A stretch of DNA of 64,000 nucleotides, from assembly GCA_017561825.1 (NCBI GenBank), contig JAFZBK010000061.1:62001-126000 (forward strand), read 5' to 3'. Shown here one piece after another: positions 1-7,926 of this stretch; within the stretch, counting starts at the first letter, position 1, and the number at the start of each line of letters is the position of its first letter. Source of the stretch: Prevotella sp. GTDB lineage: Bacteria > Bacteroidota > Bacteroidia > Bacteroidales > Bacteroidaceae. The notes beneath the pieces are model-generated. The model was not told the DNA's origin and did not search any database. It was given only the letters and a program-made list of their open reading frames with translations. Made by a program: the position numbers and the translations under genes.

Positions 1-101
1 GATGCAGCGAACATTTTGACAAACAAGTTATGTAACGAAATCTTGAAATGTACTGTATCACAAAAGGTTATCATTAGAGATGTTAAACAACCCGACAAAA
101 T

Positions 102-123
102 GGCCTATTTTAGGCCTATTTTA
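102..123. repeat. Tandem 11-bp direct repeat
   Basis: The 11-mer GGCCTATTTTA occurs twice head to tail (102-112 and 113-123). Its function is unknown. Confidence 0.5.
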
Positions 124-162
124 TAGGAAATCATCCAGTTTTCATCGTATTTTTAACTAATT

Positions 163-250
163 CCGAGGTGAAGTCTTCAAGCCCCCATACGTACTTCTCT
201 CTACGAGAGAGAAGGTAGTATGAGGGGGCTGTATGAAGCCTTCACCGAGG
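163..250. repeat. Long imperfect palindrome (about 90 nt)
   Basis: The left arm (about 163-202) reads CCGAGGTGAAG, CTTCAAG, CCCCC, ATAC and TTCTCTC in order. The right arm (about 206-250) carries the complements in reverse order: GAGAGAA, GTAT, GGGGG, TGAAG, CTTCACCGAGG. The loop is about 4 nt. Several one- or two-base bulges interrupt the stem. It could be an RNA hairpin, a terminator-like barrier or a miniature mobile repeat. I see no reverse transcriptase or transposase nearby. Confidence 0.6.
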
Positions 251-336
251 GAAAACACCCAATTTATGAAATTCACGTTCAAATCGCTCACAGAGCAACT
301 GATCAAAAAGCCGATCGGATAGTTATATATTTCATA

Positions 337-379
337 GAGTTTGACGCAACGAAACTCCTAGTTTGACTGCGTCAAACTC
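337..379. repeat. 12-bp perfect inverted repeat
   Basis: GAGTTTGACGCA (337-348) pairs perfectly with TGCGTCAAACTC (368-379) across a 19-base loop that itself contains partial copies (GAAACTC, GTTTGAC). There is no T-tract on either side, so a terminator is not obvious. Confidence 0.5.
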
Positions 380-486
380 CCCGAATGATTACAGAACGAA
401 AAACACGATTCATCCCCATCAAATCTTAGAGTATGATAGAAGAACAGCTTTGCCGCATCTAATCCGACAATTCCACAGGAATCTAC

Positions 487-530
487 GGACAAACAAGGAC
501 ATGAGAGGACAAACGAGGACATCTGCGGAC
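487..530. repeat. 20-bp tandem repeat
   Basis: Two 20-base units beginning GGACAAAC and containing AGGACAT (487-506, 507-526) are followed by a partial third GGACAA. A TACATTTG box lies just downstream at 552-559. This may be a decayed promoter region. Confidence 0.45.
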
Positions 531-781
531 AATTCCCCTTTCCAAATTTTGTACATTTGCATTGTCCTTCAACACCGGAGGACGTATGTCTCACCCATTA
601 ACCATTTACGTATGGCAGTTTTTATCAAAGTAAAAAAGAATTGTCCCGCAGAACCGACTAACGAGCGAGAACAAAGGGATACTTGTATAATCTTTGTCGA
701 GCGAGGAGGAGGAGGAGGAAAACGAAAAGACAGAACGGCTGAGGGAGGGAACGAAGGTACGGGGGTACGGGGCGCGAGAAT

Positions 782-890
782 GGAGCCCCCCCTAGCCCCT
801 CCAAAGGGAGGGGAACAAAAATATATGGCTCACCCCGAAGGGGCAAAGGGAGCCCCACCCTAGCCCTCCCCCGTAGGGAGGGAATAATAA
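782..890. repeat. Two copies of a C/G-rich hairpin repeat
   Basis: Two units start GGAGCCCC at 782 and 849 (period 67). Each contains CCTAGCCC followed by a stem of CCCTCC and GGAGGG with a 3-5 base loop (about 796-814 and 864-882). A related piece lies inside radA at about 45890-45915. This looks like an interspersed repeat family of the genome. Confidence 0.55.
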
Positions 891-971
891 ATATCACGCC
901 AGGGTTTTGATGCCCTGAGCGTACCTTAATGTACGAGCGACGAGGAGGAATAAGATAAAGCGCTGCTTTAT

Positions 972-1052
972 GAAAATTGAAAAGTTGAAAAGTTGAAAAA
1001 TTGAAGTTCAAAGGTAATCATAAAGTTCAATGTTCAATGTTCAATGTTCAAT
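972..1052. repeat. Octamer and heptamer tandem arrays
   Basis: First come octamers GAAAAGTT, GAAAAGTT and GAAAAATT (979-1002), preceded by GAAAATT. Then come four exact heptamers GTTCAAT (1025-1052). This belongs to the short-period arrays seen throughout the window. Confidence 0.7.
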
Positions 1053-1205
1053 TTGCCTCCTTGGAGGCACAGGGGGTGGATGTTTCTTTTGCCTATTTTG
1101 CATAAAGAACTCCCGCTCGACATACAAACCGAAAGCAAGCTTTCATTTGTCTGTTCTCGCTTACTCGTCCTTTTCTCTGCGCCAAAGAAAAGAGAAAAGA
1201 AGTTT

Positions 1206-1332
1206 ATTTTCAGCGGAAACATAAAGAAAAACGCCACTTTCCGCTGGGTATAAGCACTTTTTTATGCTATTTTCAGCGAAAACATAAAATTTAACGCCAT
1301 TTTCCGCTGATTATAATAATTAATTTGCTATC
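1206..1332. repeat. Tandem 63-bp repeat, each unit a hairpin
   Basis: Two units start ATTTTCAGCG at 1206 and 1269. Each contains CAGCG(G/A)AAA, then about 18 bases ending in ACGCCA, then TTTCCGCTG. The 9-bp stem is perfect in unit 1 (about 1211-1246) and has one mismatch in unit 2 (about 1274-1310). The two units differ at loop positions while the stem is largely kept, which hints at a structured RNA or a protein-binding repeat. It sits directly upstream of the ATPase remnant. Confidence 0.55.
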
Positions 1333-1527
1333 TTTTCCGTAACCACCTTCACTATAGACAAGGAATATGCAAAGGATCTACAGAATAAACTTGATGCATA
1401 CAAAGAACTATCAAAAGATAATCGCACCCTTCACCTTGTTATAGTAACAACAAATGGTATTGTACACAACAGTTACTACAACATAGTACAAAAGGAGATT
1501 ACCATGAACGACTTGTTCCTACCATAA
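1324..1527 (+). pseudogene. C-terminal remnant of an AAA-type ATPase (DUF234-like)
   Basis: An open frame without a start codon runs from just after a stop at 1321 to TAA at 1525-1527, 67 codons. Its translation contains ITVPF-like 'VTTFTIDKEYAKDLQ', 'LHLVIVTTNGIVHN' and ends 'EITMNDLF'. From memory this matches the C-terminus of the archaeal-type AAA ATP-binding proteins common in Bacteroidales, whose last residues read like 'MVTTYG..N.Y...VQ..I.MDDLF'. No Walker motifs remain, so it is a 3-prime fragment. The family call rests on recall of the tail pattern only. Confidence 0.5.
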
Positions 1528-1533
1528 AACATG

Positions 1534-1569
1534 AACAGCAGCTGTAACACTGACGTTACAACTGCTGTT
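1534..1569. terminator. Hairpin downstream of the polysaccharide operon
   Basis: AACAGCAGCTGTAAC (1534-1548) pairs with GTTACAACTGCTGTT (1555-1569) with one mismatch and a 6-base loop. It sits just beyond the end of the leftward operon (last stop at 1613). The T-tract on the minus strand is weak, so efficiency is uncertain. Confidence 0.5.
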
Positions 1570-1612
1570 GCTATATTATTATACTATATTATATATAGGT
1601 ATTACTAATCTA

Positions 1613-2632
1613 TTATAATAGTTTTCTTATTGATTTGGCTTTCCTTCTAACAGACGCTCCAATGTCCAACACATGTGAGAACAGACGCCTTCGGAGGGCT
1701 GTTTTAGACATAAAAACCGTCAATGACAGGAACATCCTTTCAAATATATATTGTTGACCAGACAATGCCTTTTTGAATAGAAGGGCACTCCTCTTGAACG
1801 ACGGAGAGTCTGAACAAGCAAAACATCTTCGACAGAACTTCCTAACATAATACTGTGCTTCTCTCCCACTATCACCAGGCGTAAAATGATTAGCAATTTC
1901 TTCAAACACGATACACCTGCTTCGTGATTTTTCCTCCTTACCCGTTCCTGTTACAATAGAATGGGGACGTATATAATAGTAATAGGTGACATCCGGAATA
2001 ATATATAGATGACTGAGATATTTAACAAGAAAGAAAGTCCACAATGTATCTTCATATATGATGCCTTCTTTAAAACGCAGTTGGTGCTGATCCAGAAAGT
2101 CTTTCTTTATCAGTCTGTTCCAAGCCGCTGTTCCAAATTTGCCATTGAAATGTTTATCTCTAACTGCCTCTATAGAAATGACATCTTCCTCCTGCCCCTG
2201 AATAATTCGTTGATGGCGTTTTGGTGTAGGAAAGCCTTCATACTGACGGATTCTCTCTCCTCTTACCAATTCTATCGTCTCATCTCGCATGACAGGACTG
2301 ACCAGCTTTTCTATGCAGTCGCAAGTTATCTCATCATCACCGTCCAAAAAGAAGATATATTCCCCTGTTGCCGCATCTATTCCTGTGTTTCTAGCAGCAG
2401 ACAAGCCGCGGTTCATCTGATGGTGAAGAATCATAAATTGGATTGTACCGTGATAGTTCGATATCAGTCGCTCACATTGAATGATGCTGTCATCTTGTGT
2501 GGCATCATCCACAATAACACATTCAATGTTGCCATAAGTCTGACTCATCACCGATCTGATGCAGCGCTCAATATAGGCTGACACATTATAGACTGGTATG
2601 ATGACAGATACTACAAAAGCTTCTTTTGTCAT
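1613..2632 (-). CDS. Family 2 glycosyltransferase
   Basis: This is probably a cytoplasmic, membrane-associated transferase that adds one sugar to the lipid-linked repeat unit. The N-terminus has the GT-A signature 'VSVIIPVYN', the nucleotide-sugar motif 'VIVDDATQDDS' and an acidic metal site 'FFLDGDDE' at about residue 90, all typical of GT2. I place the start at 2632, giving the usual few residues before the first strand; an upstream ATG at 2671 would add 13 residues without similarity. It is the last gene of the leftward polysaccharide run, about 95 bases after the KASIII gene. The sugar donor cannot be told from sequence. Confidence 0.88.
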   Translation of the reverse strand: MTKEAFVVSVIIPVYNVSAYIERCIRSVMSQTYGNIECVIVDDATQDDSIIQCERLISNYHGTIQFMILHHQMNRGLSAARNTGIDAATGEYIFFLDGDDEITCDCIEKLVSPVMRDETIELVRGERIRQYEGFPTPKRHQRIIQGQEEDVISIEAVRDKHFNGKFGTAAWNRLIKKDFLDQHQLRFKEGIIYEDTLWTFFLVKYLSHLYIIPDVTYYYYIRPHSIVTGTGKEEKSRSRCIVFEEIANHFTPGDSGREAQYYVRKFCRRCFACSDSPSFKRSALLFKKALSGQQYIFERMFLSLTVFMSKTALRRRLFSHVLDIGASVRRKAKSIRKLL

Positions 2633-2727
2633 GATATGGTAACAGTTGTCATTATGCTTAATAAGGAACAACTATATTTCCGATAGCTTTGCAGCTTGGT
2701 CTGCCATAGAAAACTACCTATTGCTTT

Positions 2728-3807
2728 CTACACTCTTTTCCCGTTACACACCTCAACAATCTCACTGATGTTACAATCCACAAACGGTACAACTGCTGTT
2801 CCCCATGCCATGCCAACACCAAAGGCACTGAGCATAAGTTTCTTGTTGCCATCCAGTTTCCCTTGCAGTTCACTAACGATGGTCAAAGGTACTGAGACTG
2901 ATGAGGTATTGCCATATTTCTGAATTGTCCATGGAATGCGTTCCTTGTCCAACTTCATCTTCTTGGCTACATAATTATTGATGAATGCATTGGCCTGATG
3001 GAATACATAGTAGTCCATTGTTTGTATATCCTCATCAGCTGCAGCCATCAATCGTTTAATATCCTTAGGTATTTCCACAATGACGAAGTTAAACACATCT
3101 GCACCCTTCATGAAAGCCTGTTCATCCGTACGGGCATTGCCATACTCATCGATAACATGCTCTTTCAATGTCTCAACAGAGCTCATCTTCCGGTAACCTC
3201 CTGCAGGAATCATAATCAGTTCACCTCTTGAACCATCTGAATTCAAAGAGAAATGACTCTCGCCATACTTCTCATCACGCTCAACGAGCGCTGCGATTCC
3301 AGCATCGCCAAAGATAAACGCAGCACGACGGTCTTTGCGAGAATACACTTTTGATCTGGTCTCACCATCCAGCAGTAAAGCCTTTCTGAGTCCATTCTTC
3401 TCCATGAAAGAGTAAACAATACTAAGTCCGTATAAGAAACCTGCACAACCCAGATTCACATCAAAAGATATGCATGACATAGGAATACCCAACCTATCCT
3501 GCAAAAGATATGAGGTAGCAGGCATCCTATAATCAGGCGTCTGTGAAATGAACACCAACAGATCTATCTCAGAACGATCAATGTCATTGTCCTCAAAGAG
3601 TTTTTCAGCTGCTGCATAACACAGATCAGAAGAACATGTGTTCTCATCTGCAAAGCGGCGCTCATACACTCCAACCTTGTCAACGACTTTTTTGACATCC
3701 TCTTCAGGGAAGATATCAAGATCATACTTGTAATTATCAATCACTTGAGAAGGCACGGCAGCAGCCATTGCCTTAATACCAACATTTTTATAAGATATAT
3801 AAGCCAT
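2728..3807 (-). CDS. Ketoacyl-ACP synthase III family protein (first copy)
   Basis: This condensing enzyme of the FabH type joins an acyl-CoA or acyl-ACP starter to a malonyl-ACP-like extender, or acts as an acyltransferase. It is 359 residues, normal for the family. The catalytic triad is visible: Cys121 in 'NLGCAGFLYG', His in 'FHQANAFIN' and Asn in 'YGNTSSVSVP'. It is one of two KASIII genes flanking a dicarboxylate transporter, next to two ACP genes, a ketoreductase-like SDR and an adenylate-forming ligase. Housekeeping fabH would normally not sit in a polysaccharide operon, so I infer a dedicated role in making an acyl substituent. Confidence 0.85.
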   Translation of the reverse strand: MAYISYKNVGIKAMAAAVPSQVIDNYKYDLDIFPEEDVKKVVDKVGVYERRFADENTCSSDLCYAAAEKLFEDNDIDRSEIDLLVFISQTPDYRMPATSYLLQDRLGIPMSCISFDVNLGCAGFLYGLSIVYSFMEKNGLRKALLLDGETRSKVYSRKDRRAAFIFGDAGIAALVERDEKYGESHFSLNSDGSRGELIMIPAGGYRKMSSVETLKEHVIDEYGNARTDEQAFMKGADVFNFVIVEIPKDIKRLMAAADEDIQTMDYYVFHQANAFINNYVAKKMKLDKERIPWTIQKYGNTSSVSVPLTIVSELQGKLDGNKKLMLSAFGVGMAWGTAVVPFVDCNISEIVEVCNGKRV

Positions 3808-3822
3808 TATGTTTAAAATAAA

Positions 3823-5241
3823 TCATGCAGAGAATGTAGGCCAGTACTTCATCAGTAGATAGCCAGTTATAGTCATGAGTATCAATGTCATCAGCGTAAT
3901 CTTCCATCCCACCTTCAACATATACTGGGCTGACAAGCCATATCCCACAGGAATAGCACGAATAGAAGTTGGTAACATATATGCCAGGTTCACACCTATG
4001 GTTGCTGCATAGATATACGGAATGGGATTCTGTCCTAAGCCACTAGCAATAGAAATAACAATGGGAACGACCACAGAGGCAGCACCTGTATTTGATGTCA
4101 CATTGGCTAAGACCATAGGAACGGCGATAAAGATACAGATAGCCACAATTCCTCCATTCACACCCATTTGTGCGACATAGTCACCTATTGCCTTTGCTGC
4201 TCCTGATCCCGTAATTAATGAACCTACAGCCATACCACCAGCAAAGATGAATAACATTTCCCAAATAATCCTACCTTGTACAGATTTCCATACCATCAAA
4301 CGCTTTCCGTCTCTTCTATTAATAAGGAAACAGAGCATTGCGCAGATAATGAAGACGTATGCAGGTTTGAGACCCGGAAGGATATCTTTATACAACTGAC
4401 GTGTAAAGGCCAATACCATAGCCACCAAGAAGAGGATCAGTGAAGCCCATTCCTCAAAAGACATCCTTGGCATTGCCCGATATTCTTTCTCAAAATACTC
4501 TTTTGATCCGCCTAACGAGTCTGTACGTTTTGTTCCCACCAACAGAAAGATGATGTTACTTACAATCAAAACAATCATAATCGGCAAGAATTTTATAACC
4601 CAGTTGGCATACATATACTCCTGACCTGTCAACTGTTGAATATAGTCAACTGTTACAAGGTTCATGGCACCACCAAGAGGGGTTGCCAGACCACCTACAC
4701 CTACAGCATAGGCAATTGTTAACAGGAGCAACGAGCCTACTTTGCTCTTCTCTATGTCATTATGGCCGACATATTTCAGCATAGCCACTGCAATAGGAGT
4801 GATTGTTGCACAGACTACCGAGTTCGGTAATACTGCAGAGAGCAGCACCGAAAGGATAAACCAGAAGATCAGTTGACTGCGAACATTATCACCAATCACA
4901 CGAAGGAACACAGCGGCAATTCGTTTGTCCAAACCCGTCTCTTCCCAAGATACTGTGATAATCGATGCGCCAAAAAGTAGGAGCACCGTTTCAGAAGCGT
5001 AGTTGGCAATTACAGGAGCCATCTCTGTCATAGGCAGAAGGGCATTTACCGCCATTGGCAAGAAAGCAGTAATAGCATAATCAACAGGACGCGTTACCCA
5101 CCAGTAAGCCATCCATAAAACTGTACCAATTGCGGCCCTACTCTCTGCTGAACTGAAAACAGAAGAAGGCAAAGCCAACCAACACAACAAGAACAATGCT
5201 GGTCCGACTATCAAATGTATAAATCTACTTTTGTTTGACAT
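3823..5241 (-). CDS. DASS/SLC13-family anion transporter
   Basis: This inner-membrane secondary transporter belongs to the divalent anion:sodium symporter family, whose members carry succinate, malate, fumarate, citrate, tartrate or sulfate. The 472 residues form about a dozen hydrophobic segments. The family features include 'VLPNSVVCATITPIA' in the first half and 'VLANVTSNTGAASVVVPI' in the second, the repeated SNT-type motifs that bind sodium and substrate (the first copy reads PNSV). It lies 14 bases from each KASIII gene and is clearly co-transcribed. Its place in the cassette suggests it imports, or exports, the small dicarboxylate used by the acid pathway. Substrate is inferred only at family level. 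Confidence 0.88.
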   Translation of the reverse strand: MSNKSRFIHLIVGPALFLLCWLALPSSVFSSAESRAAIGTVLWMAYWWVTRPVDYAITAFLPMAVNALLPMTEMAPVIANYASETVLLLFGASIITVSWEETGLDKRIAAVFLRVIGDNVRSQLIFWFILSVLLSAVLPNSVVCATITPIAVAMLKYVGHNDIEKSKVGSLLLLTIAYAVGVGGLATPLGGAMNLVTVDYIQQLTGQEYMYANWVIKFLPIMIVLIVSNIIFLLVGTKRTDSLGGSKEYFEKEYRAMPRMSFEEWASLILFLVAMVLAFTRQLYKDILPGLKPAYVFIICAMLCFLINRRDGKRLMVWKSVQGRIIWEMLFIFAGGMAVGSLITGSGAAKAIGDYVAQMGVNGGIVAICIFIAVPMVLANVTSNTGAASVVVPIVISIASGLGQNPIPYIYAATIGVNLAYMLPTSIRAIPVGYGLSAQYMLKVGWKITLMTLILMTITGYLLMKYWPTFSA

Positions 5242-5254
5242 ATGTGTATAGTTT

Positions 5255-6316
5255 TTAGTATTCTACCAAATCAGAAACGATCACATGATTCATGGAGAAC
5301 TCCATGCTGGCCCAAGAGAGCCCCACTCCAAAACCACATGCCAAGCAGTGAAGTGCCCTGTTCTTCAGATCCTGAGCGGTTCTTGTTACCATTGTCAAAG
5401 GAATGGATGCCCCTGACACATTACCATAATCTTCCAAGCAATAAGGAGTTTTCTCTTCCGGGAACTTCAACGATTTCCTGATTCTATCATCAATGTACTT
5501 ATTCGCCTGATGCAAGAAAAGGTAATCTATCTCCTCAATATCTATCTTAAAGATTTCTATCAGTTCTTTCAACGATCTTGGCGGTCTGCGAATAGCGAAA
5601 CTGAACACATCCATACCATTAATCACAATATCCGTACCTTTACGGAATACACCTGGCTCCACCTCATGTTCTATGAGACATTCAGGAGTAACTGGATTCC
5701 TGAAACCACCATAATCAGCCATGATAGCCTTGGCACCAGAGCCATCAACACCAAATACATAGTTCATGCGATGGTTATAGTTCCCATCAAACTCCAAGGC
5801 TGTCACTGTAGCAGCATCTCCGAACAAAGGTCTTGATGTCCTGTCATTCAGGTTATGGCTCTGGGTATTTGTTTCAGCAGCAATCAGCAATCCTCTCTTC
5901 AAAGTTCCACTACTCATCAGTGCTGTAGCCACGCTCATTCCATACACCCAACCGGCACATCCCAATGGAAGATCCATCACATAACTATCCTGCCTCATAC
6001 CAAGTCTGTCCTGAATGGTTGGTGATGTCATCGGTTGGATAAAATCTCTTGTTGTACAAGAATACAAGAGTAAATCCACCGACTCCATATCCCATCCCAA
6101 ATCAGCCACCATCTTTTCAGCGGCCTTTACAGACAAATCAGAAGCTGTTGTACCTTTCTCAACGATACGATGCCTCCTGATTCCAGTAGATTCAATGATT
6201 TTCATCACTTCCTCCTTATTCTCATAAAGAGGCAGATCTATATTCTCTTCGATGGTCTTTGGCACACAAGCCGACACACCGACAATCTTCACATGGTTAG
6301 TGGTAAGTTGTGACAT
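5255..6316 (-). CDS. Ketoacyl-ACP synthase III family protein (second copy)
   Basis: A second FabH-type thiolase-fold protein of 353 residues. Triad residues are present: Cys120 in 'LPLGCAGWVYG', His in 'FLHQANKYID' and Asn in 'DYGNVSGASIP'. It is clearly diverged from the copy at 2728-3807 in the active-site surroundings (LPLGCAGW against VNLGCAGF), so the two are unlikely to be recent duplicates and probably take different substrates or act in sequence. It starts 3 bases after the stop of the ligase gene, indicating translational coupling. The natural substrate is unknown. Confidence 0.85.
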   Translation of the reverse strand: MSQLTTNHVKIVGVSACVPKTIEENIDLPLYENKEEVMKIIESTGIRRHRIVEKGTTASDLSVKAAEKMVADLGWDMESVDLLLYSCTTRDFIQPMTSPTIQDRLGMRQDSYVMDLPLGCAGWVYGMSVATALMSSGTLKRGLLIAAETNTQSHNLNDRTSRPLFGDAATVTALEFDGNYNHRMNYVFGVDGSGAKAIMADYGGFRNPVTPECLIEHEVEPGVFRKGTDIVINGMDVFSFAIRRPPRSLKELIEIFKIDIEEIDYLFLHQANKYIDDRIRKSLKFPEEKTPYCLEDYGNVSGASIPLTMVTRTAQDLKNRALHCLACGFGVGLSWASMEFSMNHVIVSDLVEY

Positions 6317-6319
6317 ATC

Positions 6320-7666
6320 CTATTTACCTGTTAATACCCTTCTTTGTTTCTTTCCTAATCCATTGACAGGTATCTCATCAATCCATTCATACAGAGTAGG
6401 ACACTTGAACAGTGCCAACGATTCCTTCAGTTTTTCATCGATTTGTTCAAAGGTCATATCCGTAGAACCTTTTAGGATAAAGGCTTTAACTGTTTCTCCC
6501 AGCATCTCGTGTGGATGACTCACACAAATACAATCTCCCACACCAAGGTTACAGATGGCTTCCTCCACTTCTACAGGACTAACTTTTTTGCCTCCAACAC
6601 TAATCATCTCTTTGGCACGACCCGTCAGGTAGATGTAGCCATCATCTGAGACATAACCACAATCACCAGTTCTAAAGAAGCCTTCAATAAAAGCTTCCTT
6701 ATTATCTTCGGGATCGAGATAGCCCACCATCGTTTGATTACCATGCACACAAATCTCGCCGTCGAACACCTTTACCTTTACATTATCTGCAATAGGCTGT
6801 CCTACGGAATGTAAATGCTCAGTATCGTGGTATTCAATCATACAAGTACGATTCGACTCTGTTAATCCATAGTTATGGCAGATACGTGTATGAGGCAGCA
6901 GTTCTACGAGTTCCTTTTTCCCTGCCATGGGCATGGCTGCTGTTCCAAACTCGATATGACGAAGCTGGTTAGCAAACCTGGAAATACGCGTTCCACTGAT
7001 CTTTTTGACGTATGCCCATGCTGCAGGAGCCATGCCGAAGGTAGTTACATGGTATTTGTCGATGGTTCTGAACAACAACTGCACATTGGCAAAGTTAGGA
7101 AGAAGCACAGCCGTAGCCCCATTCATCAACGTCAGATGGACGCGTCTCAAACCGAAGGCATGACAAATAGGCATCACTACCACTTCCACATCGTCCTCAT
7201 CGTTCTGCACGAAATCACTGGTATTCTTTGCCGCCCAGAAAATATTATAATGAGACAAGCAAACAGACTTCGGTTTGGAAGTCGTTCCTGTAGTATGGAG
7301 AATCTCTATGACATCTGTTTCTTTCAATCCTTCTGGCTCACCTTCAAAGGGAGCCATGGCATCTATCTCCTCTGGCTGACACGCAAAAGCCTCTACCCCG
7401 GAATCAGGATCAATCATCTCGTCGATGACGCCCAGCATCTGGGCACCAAAATCCATATAGATGAAGTGTGGTTCCTTGACAGCAGAGAGCATAATGGTAT
7501 CCCCAGCCTTAAATCCCTTGGAGTGAATCAAGGCAGCCGCCTTTCGTATATTACGACAAAGCAGGGAATAAGTTATTTCCTCCTTCCCTGCAATGATGGC
7601 AATCTTCTCCGGGTGTCTTTCACATGCTTGAAAAACAGATTGAAGTAAAGGACTATAACTATACAT
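6320..7666 (-). CDS. Adenylate-forming acyl-CoA/acyl-ACP ligase
   Basis: This class I adenylate-forming enzyme activates a carboxylic acid with ATP and transfers it to CoA or directly to the phosphopantetheine of an ACP. At 448 residues it is somewhat shorter than typical 500-residue members. Core motifs are visible: P-loop 'TTGTTSKPK', 'YGLTESN', the hinge region 'YLTGRAKEMISVGGKKVSP' and the C-terminal catalytic lysine in 'NGLGKKQRR'. The gene directly follows an ACP gene (5-base gap), so ACP loading is the favoured role. The acid could come from the fumarase/decarboxylase cassette upstream in the same operon; that link is inference. Confidence 0.85.
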   Translation of the reverse strand: MYSYSPLLQSVFQACERHPEKIAIIAGKEEITYSLLCRNIRKAAALIHSKGFKAGDTIMLSAVKEPHFIYMDFGAQMLGVIDEMIDPDSGVEAFACQPEEIDAMAPFEGEPEGLKETDVIEILHTTGTTSKPKSVCLSHYNIFWAAKNTSDFVQNDEDDVEVVVMPICHAFGLRRVHLTLMNGATAVLLPNFANVQLLFRTIDKYHVTTFGMAPAAWAYVKKISGTRISRFANQLRHIEFGTAAMPMAGKKELVELLPHTRICHNYGLTESNRTCMIEYHDTEHLHSVGQPIADNVKVKVFDGEICVHGNQTMVGYLDPEDNKEAFIEGFFRTGDCGYVSDDGYIYLTGRAKEMISVGGKKVSPVEVEEAICNLGVGDCICVSHPHEMLGETVKAFILKGSTDMTFEQIDEKLKESLALFKCPTLYEWIDEIPVNGLGKKQRRVLTGK

Positions 7667-7671
7667 ATAGA

Positions 7672-7923
7672 CTAACCTTTTATCTTCTCTATTTCTTCCG
7701 CAAAAGCCTTAATTGACGTCAGATCAAAGATATCATCAGGTGGGAACATAATATCGAAATGCTCCTCTAACTGTGACAAGATCATCACATTTCTGAGAGA
7801 GTCCCATCCCTCAATGTCTGTCATTTCTGCTTCCACGTCAAGTTGCTCAACTGGCAGGTTCAATATGGAAGCAATGATTTCCTTTGTTTCTAATAGGATA
7901 CTCATATTCAAAAGATTTTTCAA
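7672..7923 (-). CDS. Acyl carrier protein (first copy)
   Basis: A small acidic carrier of up to 83 residues. The phosphopantetheine attachment serine lies in 'GWDSLRN', the classical DSL motif, followed by the helix 'QLEEHFDI' that docks partner enzymes. The residues before 'MSILLETKE' look non-conserved, so the true start may be the internal ATG at 7905. It lies between the SDR and the ligase with gaps of 3 and 5 bases. Because it is dedicated to this cassette, I infer that it carries the acyl chain destined for the polysaccharide rather than general fatty acids. Confidence 0.88.
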   Translation of the reverse strand: MKNLLNMSILLETKEIIASILNLPVEQLDVEAEMTDIEGWDSLRNVMILSQLEEHFDIMFPPDDIFDLTSIKAFAEEIEKIKG

Positions 7924-7926
7924 CGA

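Larger units (their letters stand above)
1..1323. other. Gene-poor repeat-rich segment
   Basis: I see no convincing protein gene here. Open frames in this stretch are short, of biased composition and built from repeats. The segment holds a 90-base imperfect palindrome, a 12-bp inverted repeat, a 20-bp tandem repeat, a -7 promoter-like TACATTTG (552-559) without a clear -33 box, two copies of a C/G-rich hairpin repeat, octamer and heptamer tandem arrays and a tandem pair of 63-bp hairpin repeats. After the promoter-like box a short frame (586-633) encodes only about 15 residues and looks like nothing I know. The mix resembles a decayed insertion region. Confidence 0.6.

Noticed and set aside
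163..250. Retron msr/msd RNA
   Set aside because: No reverse transcriptase gene follows, and the palindrome lacks a second characteristic stem with branching guanosine that I can identify.
363..863. 166-codon plus-strand open frame in the left intergenic segment
   Set aside because: It runs through tandem and hairpin repeats, has biased composition and resembles no family. I treat it as chance.
1..1612. Insertion sequence or prophage edge
   Set aside because: No transposase, integrase or clear terminal inverted repeats with target duplication were found; the repeats alone are not enough.
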